A stretch of 64,000 bases of DNA from Bacteroides caccae (GTDB lineage Bacteria; Bacteroidota; Bacteroidia; Bacteroidales; Bacteroidaceae), in NCBI RefSeq assembly GCF_002222615.2, contig NZ_CP022412.2, positions 806,001 through 870,000 of the forward strand. Reading direction: 5' to 3'. Position numbers and translations under genes: made by a program. Position 1 is the first letter of the stretch. Each line of letters begins with the position of its first letter. Below are positions 27,532-36,959 of the stretch, piece by piece. The notes below the pieces were generated by a model. That model made no database searches and was not told the origin of the DNA. It worked only from the letters and a program-made list of their open reading frames with translations.

Positions 27532-28755
27532 TTAAATGGCAGTTTTTTCAATATCCGTTTTACGTTTCAAAGCTTCCAGATAATAATAATCCGCATAGTT
27601 CAACGGAACATCCACTTCGCTGTTATGAGGAATACTACCTACACTGTGCATCAGGATAAACCGTCCGTTTTCTCCCAATTTGGCAGTATAGCTCTCTGAT
27701 GCAAGCGACTCCATTATTTTGTCGGCATACGCCCGGTAAGAAGCAGCGTCCGGCAGGTCATAAGTACTCATCTCATATAAGGCGGATGCTATGACAGAAG
27801 CCGAAGAAGCATCTCGCGGGGCAGCAGGAACATCAGGCGCGTCCATATCCCAATATGGAACAAGGTCCTCCGGCATATTCTTAAGATTTTTCATAAATTC
27901 GAAAGTCTTGATTGCCTGGTCAAGGTAAGTACGATTCTTTGTTTCTCTATAACATACGGTATATCCATAGATCGCCCATGCTTGTCCTCTAGACCAAACA
28001 GATTCATCGGAATAGCCTTGAGCAGTCTGGCGATGACGTACGGTTCCGTCCTCAATACTGTAATCAATAACGTGATAACAGCTTCCGTCCGGGCGGAATT
28101 GCTCTTTCAACGTACGGTCTGCGTGCATCACCGCTACGTTATAGAAAGTAGAATCACCGGAAAGTTTGGTTGCTTCAAACAACAATTCAAGATTCATCAT
28201 GTTGTCTATAATCACAGGACATTCCCAGCCCCGTTTCGACTGCCAGCTATTTCCTTTCACATCCCAGCTTTGAATCACTTGAGGCTTTTCACGAAAACGG
28301 GTACAAAGAGATTTTGCTGCTTGGATCATTACCTCCTTATAACCAGGTTTATCAATCAGGCGCAAGCCATTGCCAAAGCTGCAATTAATGATAAAACCAA
28401 TATCGTGATGCCAAGTAAGATTTTGTGCTTCGCTAATAGCCTCGGTATATTTCTGGGCAAGCGGAAGCAAAGCAGTGTCGCCTGTCAGTTCATACAAATA
28501 CCATACACTGCCGGGAAAAAAGCCGCTCCGCCAGTCAGCGTATCCGCAATAATAGACACCACCCTTATTATTGAGCGTCACCGGATTCAGAAATCTGCCG
28601 CTACTTTCAATAGTATCAATTTCCAATCCAATTTGAGCATGTGCGTTTTCAATAGCTTTTTCAACCCATGTTTGTTTCTCGACAGCTCTTTGGGTGCAAG
28701 ATGTGGCTACCACAAGAGCAGTACATCCTGCAAGAATAGAGTTTTTCAATTTCAT
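27532..28755 (-). CDS. GH88 unsaturated glucuronyl hydrolase lipoprotein (PUL2)
   Basis: This 407-aa protein has lipobox VATSC (Cys20). The GH88 catalytic pair is visible: Asp118 in HHDIGF and Asp184 in IIDNMMNLELL. WGRGQAW appears here as WSRGQAWAIYGY. Other family features are GVYYCGYADWRSGFFPGSVWYL and ASSASVIASALYEMS. GH88 enzymes hydrate the vinyl ether of 4,5-unsaturated uronic acids produced by lyases. Its partner lyase in this locus is probably the alginate-lyase-fold protein at 36960-38045. It is divergent from the GH95-like gene. Confidence 0.93.
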   Translation of the reverse strand: MKLKNSILAGCTALVVATSCTQRAVEKQTWVEKAIENAHAQIGLEIDTIESSGRFLNPVTLNNKGGVYYCGYADWRSGFFPGSVWYLYELTGDTALLPLAQKYTEAISEAQNLTWHHDIGFIINCSFGNGLRLIDKPGYKEVMIQAAKSLCTRFREKPQVIQSWDVKGNSWQSKRGWECPVIIDNMMNLELLFEATKLSGDSTFYNVAVMHADRTLKEQFRPDGSCYHVIDYSIEDGTVRHRQTAQGYSDESVWSRGQAWAIYGYTVCYRETKNRTYLDQAIKTFEFMKNLKNMPEDLVPYWDMDAPDVPAAPRDASSASVIASALYEMSTYDLPDAASYRAYADKIMESLASESYTAKLGENGRFILMHSVGSIPHNSEVDVPLNYADYYYLEALKRKTDIEKTAI

Positions 28756-28918
28756 GATATAGATTCTTTATTATAAATGAATAATTTCCTTTTCTGAATG
28801 ACCGAATACATATAATTGTATAAAATAATGAGAACACAAATATAAGTATTTTTTCTATCATCTAATTAAGATATTAATGTATGGCAAAATAGCACCATTT
28901 ATTTTTATCTTATCTGAC

Positions 28919-28928
28919 TAAATTGTCC
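28919..28928 (+). promoter_or_regulatory. Candidate regulator half-site shared with the PUL2 SusC leader
   Basis: TAAATTGTCC occurs here, 107 bases before the GH95-like start. The same ten bases occur in one copy of the direct repeat at 48721-48754. Both copies read in the same direction relative to the downstream gene. A single 10-base match is weak on its own. Confidence 0.35.
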
Positions 28929-28977
28929 TCAATAGTTGCATCTATTTTCCAAATCATCCAAATCAACGGGGAAAATA

Positions 28978-29008
28978 TTGATTAATACAGATATAATTTT
29001 CATCTTTG
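28978..29008 (+). promoter_or_regulatory. Probable promoter of the GH95-like gene
   Basis: TTG (28978-28980), 20 bases, then CATCTTTG (29001-29008), which differs from TAnnTTTG only in the first base. The leader would be about 20 nt. Confidence 0.45.
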
Positions 29009-29035
29009 CCTGCGACATAATAATCATACAACATC

Positions 29036-31297
29036 ATGAAGAACATTAAAATACGCTTTTTTATTTTATGCCTTTGTCTGTCAGTAACAGGATATACATC
29101 CGCATCCGCCCGAACAGAAAAAGTAAAAACGGATATAGACTGGCCTGCTTTCATGCAAAAACAAGATTTGATCTGGGAAATATTGCCCGAATACTGGTAT
29201 GAATCGGCTTATATGGGCAACGGTATGTTGGGACTTATGATTTATAAGGAACCGGGACAGAACTATATCCGGTTTGAAACCGGCAACTGCTCGGTACACG
29301 ACCACAAAGCGGGATCGGACTTATTTGCCATTCCCCGACTGCTCACCGGGCACTTCGCCTTACATCCTGAAGGTACAATCGTAAATGGAACGATGCATCT
29401 TGACATCTGGAATGCCGAAACAAAAGCAGAGATAACCACCACAAAAGGAATCATCCGTCTGCACGCCTATGTACACGCCAATGATATGGTAATGCTGGTT
29501 CAGACTAACGCCACCGATGGAGAGAAAAACTTCCGTTGGGAATGGATACCTGCCTCCGCCCAAAGCCCGCGATATCTTTATGCAAAAGGAGAAGGAAAAT
29601 GGATAAAGGTGCCTGAAGACTACTCTCTTAACCCGGCACCGGAGGTAAAACCGGAAGTATCCGTTCAGAAATTGCGGGCAGGAGGTGAAACAGCCGTTGC
29701 ATGGAAAGAAACCCGAACTAAAAAAAATGAACGCACATACTGGATTACCGTAACTCATTCGTATCCCGAAGCCACGGCCGAAAAGGATGCCGCTCAAATT
29801 TTGGATAAGGCATTAGCAACAGGAACCGGAAAATTACAGAAACAACACCGTACCTGGTGGAATCATTACTATCCGAGCAGTTTCCTTACGTTACCGGATG
29901 GTATGAAAGAGAATTTCTATTGGATACAGATGTATAAGCTTGCCAGTGCCACGCGCGGCGACCGTGCACTAATAGACAACACCGGCCCATGGCTGACCGT
30001 CACTCCATGGCCCAATGCATGGTGGAACTTGAACGTACAACTGACCTATTGGGCACTCAATGCATCCAATCATCTCGATTTGGCAGCCTCTCTGGAGAAT
30101 GCTATTTACAACAATATAGAAAACCTTAAGAAAAACGTACCGGAAGCCTATCGCAAAGACGCATTGGCAATAGGACGCTCGTCGAATCTGGTATGCGAAT
30201 CCGGCGAAATCGGAATCCCCGGTGTGGACAAAGCAGCGGAAGTCGGGCTTTTGCCTTGGGCATGCCATAGCTTATGGTTGATTTATCGCCACAAAATGGA
30301 TGACGAGCTATTACGCAACAAACTCTTTCCTGTACTTAAACAAGCTATCAACTACTACCTGCACTTTACCTACAAAGGAAAAGACGGCAAGATACATCTG
30401 CCCCAAACATATTCTCCGGAATATGGCAGTGCGGAAGATTGTAACTTCGACCTGGCATTATTATCTTGGGGTTGCCGGACATTACTTGAGATTACCGGCC
30501 GGCTGAACATAGACGATCCGCTTATCCCGCGTTGGAAAACGATTTTGGAAGAACTTACACCGTTCCCCACAGACCCGGCCAACGGGCTTATGATAGGACG
30601 GGATGTTCCTTATGCTTTCTCGCACCGCCACTATTCGCATCTATTGGCTGCCTATCCTCTATATCTTATCAATAAGGAAAATCCCGAAGAATACGACCTC
30701 ATAGAGAAATCACTCCTCTATTGGCAAGGCAAATCCGGGGCACATCAGGGATATTCATGTACGGGAGCATCCTCTATATCATCCGCTTTGGGTAAAGGCA
30801 ATGAAGCGCTTACATACCTTGACAAGTTGTTTACTAAATTCTTATCTGTCAATACACTTTATCGTGAATCGGGCCCGGTCATAGAAACACCATTATCTGC
30901 CGCCCAGTCTATCCATGATATGTTGCTTCAAAGTTGGGGAGGAAAGCTGCGCATCTTCCCTGCCGTTCCCGACAGTTGGAAAGACATTGCTTATAAAGAC
31001 TTCCGTGCTGAAGGTGCTTTTCTTATCACTGCCAGCCGGAAAAACGGTAAGACTGAGTTTATCACTATCAAAAGCCTTGCAGGCGAACCTTGCATTGTAG
31101 TGACTGACATATCTTCACCTGTCTTCAAAGGAAAACGCCAATTTGCGGCCACAGCTTTATCCGAATCTATGTACAAAATAGATTTACAGAAAGGCGAAGA
31201 AGTAATCATTTACTCCAAAGGTACTCAGCCGGACTTCACCATTCGTCCTGTGAATAATAGCAGAACGAATTGTTTCGGAAAAAAGAAACAGTCCTGA
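29036..31297 (+). CDS. GH95-like glycoside hydrolase, alpha-L-fucosidase/galactosidase type (PUL2)
   Basis: This 753-aa protein has a signal peptide (about 1-25), an N-terminal beta-sandwich domain (about 45-240) and an (alpha/alpha)6 barrel (about 290-640). It ends in a C-terminal beta domain (RIFPAVPDSWKDIAYKDFRAEGAFLI). The Asn-x-Asn pair used by GH95 for water activation is present as Asn331/Asn333 in WWNLNVQLTYW. A candidate acid Glu462 lies in TYSPEYGSAED, and HRHYSHLLAAYP (530-541) matches the family. Overall it is divergent, so the target could be fucose, L-galactose or a related sugar. Its stop lies one base from the stop of the convergent regulator gene. Confidence 0.83.
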   Translation: MKNIKIRFFILCLCLSVTGYTSASARTEKVKTDIDWPAFMQKQDLIWEILPEYWYESAYMGNGMLGLMIYKEPGQNYIRFETGNCSVHDHKAGSDLFAIPRLLTGHFALHPEGTIVNGTMHLDIWNAETKAEITTTKGIIRLHAYVHANDMVMLVQTNATDGEKNFRWEWIPASAQSPRYLYAKGEGKWIKVPEDYSLNPAPEVKPEVSVQKLRAGGETAVAWKETRTKKNERTYWITVTHSYPEATAEKDAAQILDKALATGTGKLQKQHRTWWNHYYPSSFLTLPDGMKENFYWIQMYKLASATRGDRALIDNTGPWLTVTPWPNAWWNLNVQLTYWALNASNHLDLAASLENAIYNNIENLKKNVPEAYRKDALAIGRSSNLVCESGEIGIPGVDKAAEVGLLPWACHSLWLIYRHKMDDELLRNKLFPVLKQAINYYLHFTYKGKDGKIHLPQTYSPEYGSAEDCNFDLALLSWGCRTLLEITGRLNIDDPLIPRWKTILEELTPFPTDPANGLMIGRDVPYAFSHRHYSHLLAAYPLYLINKENPEEYDLIEKSLLYWQGKSGAHQGYSCTGASSISSALGKGNEALTYLDKLFTKFLSVNTLYRESGPVIETPLSAAQSIHDMLLQSWGGKLRIFPAVPDSWKDIAYKDFRAEGAFLITASRKNGKTEFITIKSLAGEPCIVVTDISSPVFKGKRQFAATALSESMYKIDLQKGEEVIIYSKGTQPDFTIRPVNNSRTNCFGKKKQS

Positions 31298-31298
31298 A

Positions 31299-34200
31299 TC
31301 AGTCTGCCTGTTTCTTTTCTTTCCGGTAATTCTGAGGTGTACATCCGAACTGGTTTTTGAAGCAACGGCTGAAATATACGGGCGCATTGAACCCACTACG
31401 GTCACTAACCTCTGCAATGGGAAGATCAGGGTATTGCTTCAATAAAGTGGCTGCGTGCTTCAGGCGGTAATTTAGCAAGAAGTTATTGGGTGTCATGCCG
31501 GTTAATGCTTTGAACTTAGTATAAAGCAATGACCGACCGACACCTACTTCTTTACAAAGAGCCGGAATATCAAATTCCGTATCGTCAATATGTTGCTCAA
31601 TCACCTGTGAAGCCCGTTTCAACAGATCTTTGTCCAAAGGATTTATGCTGGCCAAATCAATCTCGGACATCGGTTTCTTATCAAATTGATGTTGCATCAG
31701 CAAGCGGCTGCGTATCAGGTTATTGGCACGTGCCAGTAACAACTGTGCATGAAAGGGTTTCGTGATATAATCATCGGCACCACGGCTGAGTCCCTCAATG
31801 TTCTGCTCGGTAGAGTTGAGTGCAGTCAACAGAATTACAGGTATATGACATAAATCTATATTATTCTTAATCTGCAGACACATTTCTGTCCCGGTCATCT
31901 CAGGCATCATGACGTCACTGATAACTAAATCAGGAGAGTTCTCATAAATCTGACTGAGTCCTTCTTTCCCGTCATGGGCACAAATGATCTTATAGAAAGG
32001 CTCGAAAAGCTCTTTCAGCACTTGGAGCAACTCATCATTGTCTTCCACAAGAAGCACCGTATGAGTCTTGTTTTCCGTATCTTTAGTCTCAATAAGTTCT
32101 ATGGGCGAATTCCCCTCATCTACAAATACAGGCATTGAATCGGGGATAATATCACTTTCAGAATCCTGAGTATAAAATTGTACATTCTTATCGTTCAGGA
32201 ATACATCTTTCCGGCGGGGCAGCCGCACTGTAAATGTACTACCTTCACCAACAACACTTTTCACTGTTATCTCTCCATGATGTTTTTCCACAATTGTTCT
32301 GGTCAATGCCAATCCGATACCGGTTCCGCTAAACAGGCTTCCTTTCTTTTCTTGATTGTCAGCCTGAAAGAATCGTGCAAATATTTTATCTTTATCTTGT
32401 TCAGAAATACCGATACCGGTATCCGTTATATTAATTTTTATATCACTATTCGTTATCTCTCCCGACAGAATAATATTCCCTTTGTCGGAGGTATACTTAA
32501 AGGCATTGGACAAAAGATTGAAGAATACTTTCTCCATTAATTGCGGTTCAAACCAACATAAGACAGACAATTCCGGTAATTTGAATTCATAATTTATATT
32601 CCTTTGCTGTGCATAATCGACAAAAGAAAGATAGATTTCCTTCAAAAATACAATTATATCCTGTTGCTTTATTTGTATCGTTCCATAGTTCTGTTCCAAT
32701 TTCCTGAATTCAAGCAACTCAGAGATCAACTTATTCATTTGTTGCGCATTTTTCCTAATCTTCGTTATCTGATTGTATATAGAAGGGTTCAATGAATATT
32801 TTTGTAATAGGATATCAATATGACTGATAATCAGAGTTAGAGGCGTTCGGAACTCATGGCTCACATTTGTAAAGAAAACTAGTTTTTCCTGGTTAAGCTG
32901 CTTTATCTGTTGTTTCTCAAAACGTTCCTTTTCCAAAGAAAGAGCCAATGTGCGTTTTGCTATTTTACTATATACATAATAGAAAACGCACGCAATGAAA
33001 GCTGTCACATAGATTATCCATGCCCACCACGTATCATACCACGGAGAGGCAATGACAAGCTGCATCGTTATTTCCTCCAAACTTTGCCCGCTCTTTTCAT
33101 TTATCGAAGCCACATGCAACGTATATTTTCCCGGATCCAGATTAGTGTAATACAATTCCGTCTGTTTAGTCTTAATCCAATTCTTGTCCAAACCTTCAAG
33201 CTTATATTGAAACCACTTTTCCGATAATTGTTGTCCGTAATCGGACAAAGCAAAATGAATAATCAGATTATTCTGATCATAATTAAGTTTAAGTTCACGA
33301 GTGTACGGGAGCGACTGAGACAATATCCCTGTATCATCTCCCGGAATAATCGTCTTATTATCGACCCAAAGTTCTGAAAAGTAAAAGTTAGAATTCTCAT
33401 TAGCAGTACCGGTTTTGTTAAACTCATTTTCTGAGAATACGGTTACTCCTTTTGTATCTCCAATGTAAATACTTCCCTCTCCGGATACCAAAATTCCACA
33501 TCCGTTGATAATATGAGTCGAGGGAAAGTTTCTCATCAAATCAATCGTTGTGAAAGTGCCCTCGGAAGGAACAAAGCAGGTGACTCCCTTATCACCTGTT
33601 ATCAGAATCTTTCCATCCTGGGTCCGGCAAAGATTATAGCAGAAATCACCCGGCAACTGATTGTTTCGGGAAGTATAATGAGCCATGTTACGCGTCTGCC
33701 TATCATAAAAAAAGAGCCCCATTCCTAACGTACCGATATAGACACCATCGGAGGTGGCAAGCACACGGGTAGGAGTTGCTTTACTATCTCCTTCTGCCAA
33801 TGGAACATAGACTATAGACTCGGGATGTTCTACATGAGTACACAAAACATTTTTCCAACCCACCATATACAAATTACCTTCCGCATCAATATCGAAATGC
33901 TCATAAAATGCAAAAGGAATGTTGATCCTATGGAATTTCTGTGTCTGAGTATCCAACCGAAAAAAGCCATTATGGGCAGATATATATATTTGATCTTTCC
34001 ATATCTTCACATGATAAACAATTTCATCAGGCATATCGGAAGAGTGACTCTCTTCTTTCCAATAATTATAAAACCGACCTGTATTCAAGTCATAACGTGA
34101 CAAACCACCCAAATAGGTTCCTATATACAGACAATTCTTCTTTTCATCATAACAAATACTTTTCACATTATTATGAGAAATAGAGTTTTTTCCACCGGCT

Positions 34201-35321
34201 GTAAACTGCTGAAGAGTATTCCATTTCTTATCTACACAAGTGATGCCGCCCCCATCTGTACTAAGCCATAAATGCTCATTCTTATCAATAACAATTTCTC
34301 CGATATAAGAATAATATGAGTTTATCTTTCTCCCATAGTCATAATGTACAAAAGTATCATGTTGAGGGCTGAAATAATTAACTCCTCCATAGTAACTACC
34401 TACCCAGATAGTTCCGGCAACATCTTTATACAATGCAAAGATAGAGGGATGATTCAGCCCGCCCACATATTGGGGAATTTGAATGAGAGAATACTGTTTG
34501 TTACCAATACTGTAGCGATGAAGTCCGTCAAAAGTACCGAACCATATATTTCCCTCGTTATCTTCTACAAAATCACGAATCTGTTCGCTACTGATACCTT
34601 CCGAAGTTCCCGGCAAATAAGGAACTTTCGACAATTGTTGTTTGTCGTTCATCCGATATAATCCATGCATGCGGGTACCAATCCATAGCTCTTTTTGAGA
34701 ACTTTCAAATATGCGATAAATCTCCACCCCTTCCAATAGTTGCTTTTGCTGATATGTACGGCGATCAATCAGATAAACTCCGTTATATGTCCCGATACCA
34801 ATCTGATCGTCCATCATGGTCAGACAACAAATACGTGAAGTGATATTCGTTTTTAATACAAAAGTTGGTTCTTTATCTGCTTTCAAACAAAATAAAGAAT
34901 CATGTTTCATATACCACACTTGTCCTTCGGACGAAGTAAGCGCGGTGATAATACTTTCATTCGTGAGTCGGGAGAATTTCTCTGTTTGTATGTCATATTT
35001 GATTAAATTCTTATCAATTAAGAAATATAGATTATCCAAGCTGTCACCAACGATAAACGAAACTTCATTGCCCAACCAGACCGGTGGTTCTTCACCTACA
35101 GATTTTATCCAGCCTTTGAATATTCTTACACGGTTTCCATCATATTGGCTTATTCCTTCCTTTGTTCCAAACCACATTCTGCCCAACCTATCCTGATAAA
35201 TAGCCATTACAGAGGGCTGTGTTAAACCTTCCGACAAACCAATATGTTTGAAATATTCAGCATATAATGGCAAAACAAAGAAAAAAGAAATAAACAACAG
35301 TAATAAATGACGCAACTTCAT
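31299..35321 (-). CDS. Hybrid two-component system sensor/regulator (HTCS), PUL2 regulator
   Basis: This 1340-aa protein has a signal peptide (1-21). The periplasmic sensor is a chain of Reg_prop propeller repeats (GRMWFGTKEGISQYDG, GNIWFGTFDGLHRY) followed by a Y_Y_Y domain (about 690-755). A membrane helix lies at about 763-783. The cytoplasmic part has a histidine kinase with phospho-acceptor His822 (NVSHEFRTPLT) and ATPase motifs (NLLSNAFKYT, DTGIGIS, GTGIGLAL), a receiver domain with Asp1136 (ISDVMMPEM) and an AraC-type DNA-binding domain (about 1240-1335). HTCS proteins bind an oligosaccharide in the periplasm and activate the local sus operon. Its likely operator is the direct repeat at 48721-48754. 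Confidence 0.97.
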   Translation of the reverse strand: MKLRHLLLLFISFFFVLPLYAEYFKHIGLSEGLTQPSVMAIYQDRLGRMWFGTKEGISQYDGNRVRIFKGWIKSVGEEPPVWLGNEVSFIVGDSLDNLYFLIDKNLIKYDIQTEKFSRLTNESIITALTSSEGQVWYMKHDSLFCLKADKEPTFVLKTNITSRICCLTMMDDQIGIGTYNGVYLIDRRTYQQKQLLEGVEIYRIFESSQKELWIGTRMHGLYRMNDKQQLSKVPYLPGTSEGISSEQIRDFVEDNEGNIWFGTFDGLHRYSIGNKQYSLIQIPQYVGGLNHPSIFALYKDVAGTIWVGSYYGGVNYFSPQHDTFVHYDYGRKINSYYSYIGEIVIDKNEHLWLSTDGGGITCVDKKWNTLQQFTAGGKNSISHNNVKSICYDEKKNCLYIGTYLGGLSRYDLNTGRFYNYWKEESHSSDMPDEIVYHVKIWKDQIYISAHNGFFRLDTQTQKFHRINIPFAFYEHFDIDAEGNLYMVGWKNVLCTHVEHPESIVYVPLAEGDSKATPTRVLATSDGVYIGTLGMGLFFYDRQTRNMAHYTSRNNQLPGDFCYNLCRTQDGKILITGDKGVTCFVPSEGTFTTIDLMRNFPSTHIINGCGILVSGEGSIYIGDTKGVTVFSENEFNKTGTANENSNFYFSELWVDNKTIIPGDDTGILSQSLPYTRELKLNYDQNNLIIHFALSDYGQQLSEKWFQYKLEGLDKNWIKTKQTELYYTNLDPGKYTLHVASINEKSGQSLEEITMQLVIASPWYDTWWAWIIYVTAFIACVFYYVYSKIAKRTLALSLEKERFEKQQIKQLNQEKLVFFTNVSHEFRTPLTLIISHIDILLQKYSLNPSIYNQITKIRKNAQQMNKLISELLEFRKLEQNYGTIQIKQQDIIVFLKEIYLSFVDYAQQRNINYEFKLPELSVLCWFEPQLMEKVFFNLLSNAFKYTSDKGNIILSGEITNSDIKINITDTGIGISEQDKDKIFARFFQADNQEKKGSLFSGTGIGLALTRTIVEKHHGEITVKSVVGEGSTFTVRLPRRKDVFLNDKNVQFYTQDSESDIIPDSMPVFVDEGNSPIELIETKDTENKTHTVLLVEDNDELLQVLKELFEPFYKIICAHDGKEGLSQIYENSPDLVISDVMMPEMTGTEMCLQIKNNIDLCHIPVILLTALNSTEQNIEGLSRGADDYITKPFHAQLLLARANNLIRSRLLMQHQFDKKPMSEIDLASINPLDKDLLKRASQVIEQHIDDTEFDIPALCKEVGVGRSLLYTKFKALTGMTPNNFLLNYRLKHAATLLKQYPDLPIAEVSDRSGFNAPVYFSRCFKNQFGCTPQNYRKEKKQAD

Positions 35322-35496
35322 ATTATTTTTTATTTGGTGTTGTTCTGTTAATCACAAATTAATCGCTTAAATATACTAACAATTTGCAATATTCGAAAAA
35401 ATACTGGACATAAACAACATTTTTATAAGCGAATCAATCTATAATCCTGCCTTTACGATTCTAACAAAGGTTTTCTTCACTTATGTCAGATATAAT

Positions 35497-35534
35497 AAAA
35501 AAGGTTGCAAATTTTATAGAAATTCACAACCTTT
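35497..35534 (-). terminator. Terminator of the main PUL2 operon
   Basis: AAAGGTTG...CAACCTTT inverted repeat with extended A/T pairing (35500-35534). On the minus strand it is followed directly by TTTTTTATT. It lies about 20 bases past the GH29 stop and separates the operon from the HTCS gene. The rest of the 232-base gap up to 35553 shows no other clear signal. Confidence 0.75.
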
Positions 35535-35553
35535 ACTCTCAATTTTATAAGTA

Positions 35554-36936
35554 TCAGAAATATTCTACTTTTAGCACATAAACAGGAAAAGAGTCTTTAG
35601 CAGAACGATGTATATTACTTATTTTTAACCCGTCATCATCTAATTCCCAGTCTACCTTCTTATGATTCTCCAATAATGTAACTTTCCTGATTTTATCCTT
35701 TTCCGAAGAAAAGGAACGCAATGTATAAGAAGCTTTAGTAACATGACGTACGATAATATATACACTTTTACCTCTCATGGTGAAGCGGACATCAGGTACA
35801 ATATCTTTAGGAGTTCCATCATATACTGCATCGTGAAAAGGTTTCTGTTCAGTATCTTCTACTCTATTTACCGTAAAATCTTCTCCAAAGATACGCCAGG
35901 GAGTTGTTCCATAAATAGCCTCGCCATTACTCTTCAGCCACTTATGAAAAGTTTTCAATATTATATCCGTTTGCTCCGGAAAACATCCTGCTTGGTCTGG
36001 TCCCACATTCAACAATAAATTTCCACCTTTACTAACAATGTCTACAAAATTTCTGATTAATATATCCGGCTTTTTATAAACAGTATCATAACGATTGTAC
36101 CCCCAGTTCTTACCCATCGTCAGGCAAGCCTCCCAAGGTTTGTTATTTATGCTGTTAGAAAGTTTCTGTTCGATAATTGAATAGTCTCCTAATCCGTTCC
36201 CAATGCGACTATTGATTAAACACCCCGGTTGCAACGAATGAATCAATTCACGTAATTCCTTACTCTGTTGCCTAGTAACCAGTTCAGGCGTATCGAACCA
36301 GATAACTGCTATTTCACCGTAATTCGTAAGTAATTCTTTTAATTGTGGTTTTACTTTGCGTTCAATATAAGCCGGTAACTGTTTGCTATCTTCATCCGGA
36401 TAATCCCAAGTATTGCTGCGGCCTGCTTTTACAGGCCAGTTAGTAGGAACATCCGGATCTTCCCAATCACGTCCTAATGAATAATAAAGTCCCAGCTTGA
36501 TTCCCTCTTTTTTGCAAACTTCCGCCAGTTCTTTTAAAGGATCTTTGGCAAAAGGAGTACACTTCACTATGTTATAATCACTGCAAGCTGAATTATACAT
36601 GGCAAATCCGTCATGATGTTTAGTCGTATATACCAAATATTTCATTCCTGCGTGCTTGGCAGCCCGTACCCATTTCTTCGCATCAAATTTTACCGGATTA
36701 AAATCTTTGGCTATTGTTGCATATTCTTTTAACGGAATACGCTCATAAAGCATAAAGTGTTCGCCACCTTCGGTTGGATGGCCTTTCCATTCACCGGCTG
36801 TCTGAGAATATAATCCCCAATGTATAAACAAACCGAATTTTACATCTTTGAACCAATGCAAATTGTCTTCGGTAGTAGCCATAGAATAATTGGATATAAC
36901 TGTCAAAAGAACAATTACTATAAAAATTCTTTTCAT
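35554..36936 (-). CDS. GH29 alpha-L-fucosidase (PUL2)
   Basis: This 460-aa protein has a signal peptide (about 1-20) and a GH29 TIM barrel. FGLFIHWGLYS (34-44), YTTKHHDGFAMY (103-114) and the nucleophile Asp215 in IAVIWFDTPEL are present. GGNLLLNVGPDQAG closes the barrel, and a C-terminal beta domain follows (VRFTMRGKSVYIIVRHV). It hydrolyses alpha-L-fucosyl linkages with retention. The all-present canonical motifs suggest an active enzyme of the broad-specificity group. It is the last gene of the SusCD operon, 23 bases after the lyase gene. Confidence 0.94.
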   Translation of the reverse strand: MKRIFIVIVLLTVISNYSMATTEDNLHWFKDVKFGLFIHWGLYSQTAGEWKGHPTEGGEHFMLYERIPLKEYATIAKDFNPVKFDAKKWVRAAKHAGMKYLVYTTKHHDGFAMYNSACSDYNIVKCTPFAKDPLKELAEVCKKEGIKLGLYYSLGRDWEDPDVPTNWPVKAGRSNTWDYPDEDSKQLPAYIERKVKPQLKELLTNYGEIAVIWFDTPELVTRQQSKELRELIHSLQPGCLINSRIGNGLGDYSIIEQKLSNSINNKPWEACLTMGKNWGYNRYDTVYKKPDILIRNFVDIVSKGGNLLLNVGPDQAGCFPEQTDIILKTFHKWLKSNGEAIYGTTPWRIFGEDFTVNRVEDTEQKPFHDAVYDGTPKDIVPDVRFTMRGKSVYIIVRHVTKASYTLRSFSSEKDKIRKVTLLENHKKVDWELDDDGLKISNIHRSAKDSFPVYVLKVEYF

Positions 36937-36959
36937 ACAAAACTTATTTTATACAACCA

